A DNA stretch of 64,000 bases from a bacterium (lineage in GTDB: Bacteria; Planctomycetota; Planctomycetia; Planctomycetales; Planctomycetaceae), in contig WGME01000003.1 in assembly GCA_016125225.1 (NCBI GenBank), forward strand, positions 558,001 to 622,000. The letters are read 5' to 3'. Each line of letters opens with the position of its first letter. Positions within the stretch are counted from its first letter, which is position 1. The notes beneath the pieces were generated by a model, which was not told where the DNA came from, did not search any database, and worked only from the letters and a program-made list of their open reading frames with translations. Of this stretch, positions 57,724 through 64,000 are shown one piece after another. A program made the position numbers and the translations under genes.

Positions 57724-59949
57724 ATGTTCCGACCCTGTGTGTCCGGCTCTGCATGGATCGTGGCCGTTTCGCTGACAGGGGGGCTCACTCTCGCGGCTCC
57801 TGAAGTTCCGGTGCAACTGGGCGAAGACCCGCCCACCGTTCTCAAGCCGCTGCATCCGCGAACCGCCGAAGAACAGAACCGCGTGGAAGCCCTGGCTCAC
57901 TATGCCACCGGTCGCATGCAGGAAAGCCGCGGTCAAAACAAAGAGGCCTTGGCCAGCTACATGAAGGCAGTGGAACTCGATCCACAGTCGATCGAAATCT
58001 ACCGCTCGCTAGTTCCCTTGGCGATGCAACTCGATCAGGTCGACCAAGCCATTGAGCTGGCCAAAAAGGCGGTGGAACTCGACCCATCTGATTATGAACT
58101 CCAACTCCAGATCGGGTTGCAGTTCGCCCGGCAGCAGGACTTCGCCGCTAGTATTCGCTATTTCGAACAAGCGTTGCAGTCGAGCCGCCTCGAGCCTTAT
58201 TCACCGACAGCGGTGGTGCTGAATGTCGAACTGGGTGTGCTCTACCAGATCACCGGGCAACCACAGAAGGCTGCGGACTGCTATGCGATTATCTTCGAGG
58301 CGATCAAAAACCCCTCGAAATTCGGCCTCGATTTTCGGCAACGGGCGGCACTGCTCGCCGATCCACGCACCACCTACGAACGCATCGGCCAGGTGCTGAT
58401 CGATGGCGACAAACTGGAAATGGCCAGTGAAGTCTTCGATCAAGCCTCGAAGTCCAACCGTGTTTCCGCCGGCAACCTCATTTATTACCGCGCCCAAATC
58501 CTGCTCCTGTCGAACAAGCCGGAAGAGGCACTGACGGAACTGCAGTCCTATCTCGACAAGCAGCGGCAATCCAAAGGCCGCGATGCCTATCAGTTGCTCG
58601 CCGAGATTCTGGATAAGTTGAATCGTCGAGATGAACTGGTCGGTCGGCTCGAAAAACTCGCCGCCGAAGATCCGCGAAATCGCCAACTGCAATACTTCTA
58701 TGCCGACGCGTTAACCCAGGCTGGTGAACTTGAACAGGCACGCAAAGTCTACGAACTGGTTCTGGAAAGCGGCGGCGATGCTGCGGGGTATCTGGGTTTG
58801 GCGGGTGTACTGCGACGCATGCAGCGGGCTGATGAACTGCTGGATGCCCTGGGGCGAGGACTATCGAAACTGGGGGATGAAGGCCTCAAAGAATTTGATA
58901 CAGAACTCAAAGCGGTCCTCGCAGATAAGCCGCTGGTTGATGCCTTGATTGCTGCCGGTCGAACTCAAGCCGCAGCCGAACCCACTCAACTCAATTTTGA
59001 AGAAGCCTATCTGCTGGGCAAATTGACGGCCGAGTTGGAACAGTACGACACTTCGATTGAATTCTTCCGAAAAGCCGCGGCCCTCGACAAAGATCGCGCC
59101 GTGGTTGCCTTTCGTGATCTCGCCGAAGTGCTGATGCAAGCTCATCGATATTCCGAAGCGGCTGTGGTCTGCCGCGACGCTCTCGATCTGCGACTCTTGC
59201 CAGCGATCAAAGGTCAATTTCTGTACGATCTGTCTCGTGCGGCGGAGATGTCGGGGGATACCGCCGGGGCCTTGGAAGCGGTCAAGCAGGGTCGCGAAGA
59301 GTTTCCGCAGGCCACACTATTCGAGTTTCAGGAAGCCTGGATCTATTACCACAGCCGTCAATTCGACAAGGCCGTCGATCACTTCCAGCAGATTCTCGAC
59401 ACTTATAAGGACGAGCCCTCAGCCAAGCAGATTGTACGGCAATGTCAGTTCAGTCTATCAGCGATCTATTCGATTACCGGCAAGGTGACCGAGGCCGAAA
59501 AGATCCTGGAAGACATTTACGCGCAGGAACCGAACGATCCCTCGGTGAATAACGATCTGGGTTACCTCTATGCCGATCAGGGAAAGAACCTGGAAAAAGC
59601 GGAATCGATGATTCGCAAGGCGGTGACCGCTGAACCGGAAAACGCGGCCTACCTCGACAGTCTGGGTTGGGTGCTCTTTAAGCTCGGAAAGTTCTCGGAA
59701 GCACTTGAACCCCTGGAAAAAGCGGTCAAGCTGCAATCGTCCAGCGATGGCACCATTCGCGATCATCTCGGCGACTTGTATTTACGGTTGGACCGTCGAG
59801 ATGATGCGGTTAAATCCTGGACGGAGGCTTTGAAAGAAGCCGAGTCGGATCAGCAACCAGATCCCAAATTGATTGACAAGATCAAGACGAAACTGAAAGA
59901 TCCGAGCAGCCTCAAGGCTGCACCCGCTGCGGACCCCAAAAATCCGTAG
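57724..59949 (+). CDS. Exported TPR-repeat protein
   Basis: A 741-residue protein with a signal peptide (SGSAWIVAVSLTGGLTLAA). At least ten tetratricopeptide repeats are spread along the chain, for example HYATGRMQESRGQNKEALASYMKAVELDP, AIELAKKAVELDPSDYELQ and, near the end, DSLGWVLFKLGKFSEALEPL. They form a protein-binding superhelix. The C-terminus is Lys/Pro/Ala-rich. GGAGGG lies 7 bases before the ATG at 57724. It could act in envelope assembly, but the partner is unknown. Confidence 0.88.
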   Translation: MFRPCVSGSAWIVAVSLTGGLTLAAPEVPVQLGEDPPTVLKPLHPRTAEEQNRVEALAHYATGRMQESRGQNKEALASYMKAVELDPQSIEIYRSLVPLAMQLDQVDQAIELAKKAVELDPSDYELQLQIGLQFARQQDFAASIRYFEQALQSSRLEPYSPTAVVLNVELGVLYQITGQPQKAADCYAIIFEAIKNPSKFGLDFRQRAALLADPRTTYERIGQVLIDGDKLEMASEVFDQASKSNRVSAGNLIYYRAQILLLSNKPEEALTELQSYLDKQRQSKGRDAYQLLAEILDKLNRRDELVGRLEKLAAEDPRNRQLQYFYADALTQAGELEQARKVYELVLESGGDAAGYLGLAGVLRRMQRADELLDALGRGLSKLGDEGLKEFDTELKAVLADKPLVDALIAAGRTQAAAEPTQLNFEEAYLLGKLTAELEQYDTSIEFFRKAAALDKDRAVVAFRDLAEVLMQAHRYSEAAVVCRDALDLRLLPAIKGQFLYDLSRAAEMSGDTAGALEAVKQGREEFPQATLFEFQEAWIYYHSRQFDKAVDHFQQILDTYKDEPSAKQIVRQCQFSLSAIYSITGKVTEAEKILEDIYAQEPNDPSVNNDLGYLYADQGKNLEKAESMIRKAVTAEPENAAYLDSLGWVLFKLGKFSEALEPLEKAVKLQSSSDGTIRDHLGDLYLRLDRRDDAVKSWTEALKEAESDQQPDPKLIDKIKTKLKDPSSLKAAPAADPKNP

Positions 59950-60013
59950 CACCGCGTGCCTACCACTGCGATTTGCATTCAACGCCAGACACCTCATCAT
60001 TGAACCTGGACTC

Positions 60014-60757
60014 ATGGCTGGACATTCTCACTGGGCGAATATCGCCTTCAAAAAGGGCCTTGTCGACAAGAAACGCGGCAAGGTGTTTGGCCGGTTGGCC
60101 CGGTTGATTATCGTGGCCGCCAAGCGCGGCGGAGACCCGGCCGCCAACCTGGCACTGCGGTATGCGATCGACCGTGCCAAAAAGGCCAGTATGCCGGCGG
60201 ACACCATCGAAAAGGCCATCAAAAAGGGAACAGGAGAGCTGGCCTCCGAATCGTACGATGAAGTCATGTACGAAGGGTATGGCCCCGGAGGCGTCGCCGT
60301 CATGTGCGAAATTCTGACCGATAACCGCAACCGCACGGCGGGCGAAATCCGCAGAATCTTCGAAGTCCACGGGGGCAACCTCGGCAGCAGCGGCTGCGTG
60401 GGCTGGATGTTCGAGCGCAAGGGCATTTTTCAGATTCCGTCAGCGCAAACCACGGAAGACCAGCTCTTCGAAGTTGCCATTGAAGCCGGGGCAGGAGACA
60501 TCCTGAATCAAGGCGAGTACTTCGAAGTCCATTGCACACCCGACACGTTCCAGGAAGTCTCGCAGGCTTTGGAATCGGCCGGTATCAATTGCACCTCCGC
60601 CGAAATCAGCCGGGTCCCGGGCAACATGGTTGATGTCGATATCGATGCCGCTCGCACGGTCCTGAAGCTGCTGGAAGCGTTGGAAGACAACGACGATGTT
60701 CAAAGCGTGACATCGAACGTCAACATTCCCGAAGAACTGATCGCCGAACTGGGTTGA
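60014..60757 (+). CDS. YebC/PmpR-family DNA-binding protein
   Basis: A 247-residue protein with the family start MAGHSHWANIAFKKGLVDKK, then GKVFGRLARLIIVAAKRGG and YEGYGPGGVAVMCEILTDN, NRTAGEIRRIFEVHGGNLG. Family members are transcription regulators in some bacteria and in others relieve ribosome stalling on polyproline stretches. It is often linked to ruvABC, and ruvB indeed follows, one gene further. Start context is clear. Confidence 0.95.
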   Translation: MAGHSHWANIAFKKGLVDKKRGKVFGRLARLIIVAAKRGGDPAANLALRYAIDRAKKASMPADTIEKAIKKGTGELASESYDEVMYEGYGPGGVAVMCEILTDNRNRTAGEIRRIFEVHGGNLGSSGCVGWMFERKGIFQIPSAQTTEDQLFEVAIEAGAGDILNQGEYFEVHCTPDTFQEVSQALESAGINCTSAEISRVPGNMVDVDIDAARTVLKLLEALEDNDDVQSVTSNVNIPEELIAELG

Positions 60758-60796
60758 AAACTCAGGCCCCTTTGGCTCGTGCAGTTTTCCGTTGTG

Positions 60797-60852
60797 GGAA
60801 CATTTGCTACGCTGCCGAAAATCGTGATCCGGTGTTCTCGGCGTAGCGTTCC
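60797..60852 (+). other. Bulged hairpin in a leader region
   Basis: A stem of ggaac, gctacg and ccga on the left with tcgg, cgtagc and gttcc on the right, interrupted by small left-side bulges, encloses a loop of about 20 bases. It lies 110 bases before the start of the zinc-ribbon membrane protein. Its role is unclear: leader structure or inefficient terminator of the YebC-family gene. Confidence 0.4.
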
Positions 60853-60962
60853 TGCGGTGGACTCTGTCTCACGATCTCCCGTCGTTGCCGCCCGCGGCCA
60901 ATTGACGGCCTGTCACCGCATCGAGTCGATCCATCTGACAACATGTGCTAAAGGGCCAGCCT

Positions 60963-61946
60963 GTGACCATTGAGTTTGTCTGCGAACACTGTGGCAAGGC
61001 GTTGAGTACATCAGACGACAAAGCGGGGCGCAAAGCCAAATGCCCCGGTTGTGGTGAACCCGTTCTGGTTCCAAATCCCTCAGGTCTGACCCCATCTGTA
61101 ACAGATGCGGACGAAGACGATTTCGAACTACCGGCAGCCCCCCAGCCCAAATCAGGCAAGAAGTCCGTTTTCTGTGCCATGTGTGGCGCGAAAGTCCCCC
61201 CCGGCGAAACGTCGTGCCTGGCCTGCGGCGAGCCGCTTGACGAAGATGCGACGGCGGACAGCTTTGAGCGCGAACCCACGAAGATGGAGGTCGGCGATGT
61301 TGTTTCCAGCAGTTGGAATGTCTTCAAGATGGAGATGGGGCTGGTCATCGGCACGGTGATTGTCGTATTCTTGCTAAACATAGCTGCCGGCCTGCCTTCA
61401 CAGATTCTGAGTATTGTGGGTGGCCTGATGCAGCAGCAGGGGGAACCGGAAGTCGGGGCGCTGCTGGCCATGGCTCCACTATTGTTGTTTCCATTGGTAT
61501 ATGCCGCTCAATGGTACCTGCAGTTGGGCCAGGCAATAGTGCTGCTGCGGATTGCCCGGGGTGAAGAAACCTCGATCGGCGATATATTCAGCGGTGGCAA
61601 ATACTTCTGGCGAATGATCGGTTCCAGCCTGGTCGTCATGATCTTCATTGTTCTGGGTATGCTTGCCTGTATCATTCCCGGGATCATCCTTGCGCTGATG
61701 TTCTGGCCTTACTACTTTGTGCTGATTGACGAGGATTCCGGCGGCATCGACTGCCTCTGGAAAGCACGCGAATACACCAATGGCAACAAACTTTCGACCT
61801 TTGTCTTAGGCATCGTAGCCATGGGAATTAACCTGCTGGGATTACTCGCCCTCGGCGTAGGCCTGATCTTCACGATGCCCTTAACGGCCCTTATCATGGC
61901 CGTGGCGTATTGCCGGATGACGGGCCAGCGTGTGGCATGTGACTGA
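60963..61946 (+). CDS. Zinc-ribbon membrane protein
   Basis: A 327-residue protein. N-terminal zinc-ribbon pairs (FVCEHCGKAL and KCPGCGEPV, then FCAMCGAKV and CLACGEPL) are followed by a membrane region of about five or six helices (MGLVIGTVIVVFLLNIAAG, LLLFPLVYAAQWYLQLG, IGSSLVVMIFIVLGMLACIIPG, FVLGIVAMGINLLGLLALGVG). The membrane part resembles DUF4013-like domains. The GTG at 60963 has AAAGGG 7 bases upstream. Function unknown; possibly a stress or nutrient sensor, which is a guess. Confidence 0.75.
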   Translation: MTIEFVCEHCGKALSTSDDKAGRKAKCPGCGEPVLVPNPSGLTPSVTDADEDDFELPAAPQPKSGKKSVFCAMCGAKVPPGETSCLACGEPLDEDATADSFEREPTKMEVGDVVSSSWNVFKMEMGLVIGTVIVVFLLNIAAGLPSQILSIVGGLMQQQGEPEVGALLAMAPLLLFPLVYAAQWYLQLGQAIVLLRIARGEETSIGDIFSGGKYFWRMIGSSLVVMIFIVLGMLACIIPGIILALMFWPYYFVLIDEDSGGIDCLWKAREYTNGNKLSTFVLGIVAMGINLLGLLALGVGLIFTMPLTALIMAVAYCRMTGQRVACD

Positions 61947-61991
61947 GCCGATACCGGCTGAACTGTCTTGTCAGAAAACGAGCGGCAGCGG

Positions 61992-63083
61992 ATGCCACGA
62001 GACAAAACATACCAGGGAGGCAGTGGCGGCGGCGATAAGGTGCGCCCCAGCGATGCGGCATTGCCGGCAGGAGCCTTTGCGGCCGATGACACCCGGCAGG
62101 ATGAAGAACTTCGTCCGCAGCGTCTGGCAGATGTGGTCGGGCAGCGGAAAGTCCTCGAACGTCTGCAGATCAATCTGCACGCCACCCTCAAGCGCAAAGA
62201 ACCGCTCGGCCATCTGCTGCTCGATGGTCCTCCCGGCTTAGGGAAAACGACGCTGGCCATGACACTGGCTCGTGAGATGGGGGTGGAATGCCAGATCACC
62301 TCCGGCCCGGCCATCGAGGCCCCGAAAGATCTGCTCTCGTATCTCACCAACGCCAGTTACGGCTCGGTGTTGTTCATCGACGAAATTCACCGACTGAAGC
62401 CCGCCGTCGAAGAATTCATTTACCCGGTGATGGAAGACTTCCGCGTCGACATTGTGCTCGGTGAGGGGCTGAATGCCCGCACCATCAACATGAAACTCAA
62501 GCCTTTCACGATCATCGGGGCGACCACCCGCAGCGGAATGCTGACGGCTCCGTTGCGCGACCGCTTTACTTTCCGGGAACATCTCGACTTTTATTCCGAG
62601 ATGGAACTCGCCGAAATCGTCTCCCGGAACGCCCGCAAGCTGAAGACCGAACTGGCAAGTAACGCAGCACAAGAGATCGCCGTTCGCAGCCGGGGGACAC
62701 CACGGAAAGCGAACAACCTGCTGCGTTGGGCTCGGGATTTCGCGACCGTGCATCATGTCTCCGGGAACATCACCAGCGACATCATCTGCCGGGCGCTGGC
62801 GATGCTGGAGGTCGATGTTCTTGGTCTGGATCGCCAGGATCGCCGCTACCTGGAAACGCTCGTCAAGGTTTTCAGTGGGGGGCCAGCTGGCATTCAGGCG
62901 GTCGGGCATACGATGAATGTCCCTCCGGATACTCTGGAAGACGAAGTCGAGCCCTTCCTGCTGCGGTTGGGGTTCATCCAACGGACACCTCGTGGACGGG
63001 TCATTACGGCGGCCGCTCTCAGCCATCTGGGCCTCACGCGGCCACCAGAATCGCCGGACTCTGGCCCCACGCTCTTCGACTGA
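61992..63083 (+). CDS. ruvB: Holliday junction branch migration helicase RuvB
   Basis: Hexameric AAA+ motor that drives branch migration at Holliday junctions with RuvA. A 363-residue protein: [11 protein letters not shown], Walker [10 protein letters not shown], Walker [10 protein letters not shown], sensor ATTRSGML, arginine finger region APLRDRF, and the C-terminal winged-helix domain ([24 protein letters not shown]). The ATG at 61992 is chosen; a TTG at 61968 is in frame. No ruvA or ruvC is adjacent, as is common outside proteobacteria. Confidence 0.97.
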   Translation: MPRDKTYQGGSGGGDKVRPSDAALPAGAFAADDTRQDEELRPQRLADVVGQRKVLERLQINLHATLKRKEPLGHLLLDGPPGLGKTTLAMTLAREMGVECQITSGPAIEAPKDLLSYLTNASYGSVLFIDEIHRLKPAVEEFIYPVMEDFRVDIVLGEGLNARTINMKLKPFTIIGATTRSGMLTAPLRDRFTFREHLDFYSEMELAEIVSRNARKLKTELASNAAQEIAVRSRGTPRKANNLLRWARDFATVHHVSGNITSDIICRALAMLEVDVLGLDRQDRRYLETLVKVFSGGPAGIQAVGHTMNVPPDTLEDEVEPFLLRLGFIQRTPRGRVITAAALSHLGLTRPPESPDSGPTLFD

Positions 63084-63373
63084 AATCAAGCAAATTCCAC
63101 TTGCAGGGTCGGTCCTGGTTCCGGCCGCGCAGATGCAGAACCGGGCATGCAGCTTCGGTTAACCGCCGCTCCAGTGGAATGTGGTCCGCACTATTCCGTA
63201 GAGTCGGAATATCACTCGTGTTCCGGCCGATTCGGATGACGGCTGGAACCTCAATCTGAGAGAAAAGCGTGAATCCGCGGCGGTGGAATTCACAATCCCC
63301 GTCGGCATGGCGTAGGATAGCCGTCCATCTGTGAGTTCCCGTTCTCCCGTTGCCTTCAGAGAAGTCGCCGTCA

Positions 63374-64000
63374 GTGAACGTCCGTAACTGTTCATCCAGC
63401 CTGGCAGGCGGTGCATGTCGCTGGTTGACTGCAGCCGTTGGACTGTGCGGCTTCGTGCTCAGCTTCCTGGGCACGGGCAATCTCGCCGCTGCCGAAGTGA
63501 GCTTAAATCTCGGTTGGGATCAGACCGTTCGGCTGGGACGCTGGAATATCGCCTCCGTAACGACGACGGCTGAGTCTGCGGGGCAATATCAACTGCAGTG
63601 TCTGGCCCCCGATCCCGAGGGACATATCGCGGCGTTTGAGTCCCCGCCGGTGGAAGTCGCTGCCAACGCCGCCGTGCATCTGGAAGTCCCTTATCTGTTG
63701 GGCCGCCCGGACGGTCAGTTGCGTTTTGAACTGCGGCAGGACGGCACAGTTCTCTGGCAGCAAACGGTCCGTCCCGGGAGCGGGCATCTCAGCCCCAACC
63801 GCCCGTTGGTCTTCACCGATCAGCTCATTGTGACGGTGGGCAAGCCGAAGGGATTTCCGAGCCTGAATTCTGAGGCTGGTCTGCCAGGAAAAACCGGTCG
63901 CCATGTGGTCGATGTGCCGGCCGAAGCGACGTTGCCCCAAAGTCCCCTGGCCTATGATTCCATCGACTGGCTGGTGCTTTCCGGAACACCGGCGCTGGAA
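63374..64000 (+). CDS. Secreted protein of unknown function, 3'-truncated
   Basis: The frame runs to the last base of the window, giving 209 residues. It starts with GTG after an AGAGAAG site 10 bases upstream. The N-terminus is a signal peptide (LTAAVGLCGFVLSFLGTGNLAAAE), followed by beta-rich sequence (VSLNLGWDQTVRLGRW, GQLRFELRQDGTVLWQ). PQSPLAYDSIDWLVLSGTP near the end is reminiscent of large planctomycete membrane proteins of unknown role. Bases 63084-63373 before it hold no gene, only an 8-bp long-range repeat (attccact/agtggaat). Confidence 0.7.
   Translation, partial: MNVRNCSSSLAGGACRWLTAAVGLCGFVLSFLGTGNLAAAEVSLNLGWDQTVRLGRWNIASVTTTAESAGQYQLQCLAPDPEGHIAAFESPPVEVAANAAVHLEVPYLLGRPDGQLRFELRQDGTVLWQQTVRPGSGHLSPNRPLVFTDQLIVTVGKPKGFPSLNSEAGLPGKTGRHVVDVPAEATLPQSPLAYDSIDWLVLSGTPALE

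Overview
The window reads as chromosomal DNA from a member of the Planctomycetota. The strongest signs are two tandem DUF1559 pseudopilin-like proteins with an H-X9-DG motif, two giant secreted proteins with a planctomycete-type LEPR-XLL N-terminal motif (EPRLLLSA), an inverse-autotransporter-like barrel joined to a beta-helix, small lipoproteins, Cys-rich small secreted proteins, and a b6-type cytochrome b complex with a multiheme cytochrome. I cannot name genus or species from the sequence alone.

Layout. 1-4369 (+): two small Cys-rich secreted proteins, then def-fmt, a histone-deacetylase-family hydrolase and a zinc-ribbon protein. 4372-21819 (all -): one co-directional respiratory cluster. 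Read in its own direction it runs Rieske protein, cytochrome b6-like subunit, long subunit-IV-like cytochrome b, octaheme cytochrome c with coiled coil and PDZ domain, cupredoxin-like lipoprotein, diheme cytochrome c, coxB, coxA, ctaA (heme A synthase), ctaB (heme O synthase), coxC, coxD and an ABC ATPase. It encodes the path from quinol to oxygen plus the two heme A enzymes. 22184-26165: carbonic anhydrase (-), barrel/beta-helix surface protein (+), sugar epimerase (-). 26498-31163 (+): DUF1559 pair, small lipoprotein, CNNM/CorC-type membrane protein. 31660-40443 (-): two giant paralogues of almost equal length and the same domain plan. 40893-42848 (-): small ORF, tyrosine recombinase, strong terminator and tRNA-Asp, which looks like a tRNA-associated integration site. 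43391-51000: class III glutamine synthetase (+), enolase-superfamily enzyme (-), secreted metallopeptidase-like protein (-), zinc-ribbon protein (+), secreted esterase-like protein (+). 51300-63083 (+): a structured leader, then nusA, infB (TTG start), rbfA, an unusual HhH-GPD-like protein with a histone H1-like tail, TPR protein, YebC-family protein, zinc-ribbon membrane protein and ruvB. A truncated secreted protein runs off the right end.

The most notable parts are: (1) the respiratory cluster, whose cytochrome b keeps the b6f-specific Cys that binds heme ci and the b6-type His spacing, beside an octaheme c subunit carrying a PDZ domain; (2) the twin giant proteins, each with 7 + 7 repeats of about 55 residues around an Ig-like domain, best explained as two seven-bladed beta-propellers followed by four cadherin-like domains and a shared C-terminal tail; (3) an untranslated, hairpin-rich stretch of about 550 bases ahead of nusA with a good intrinsic terminator before the start codon. 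All functional calls come from reading motifs by eye; no database search was run.
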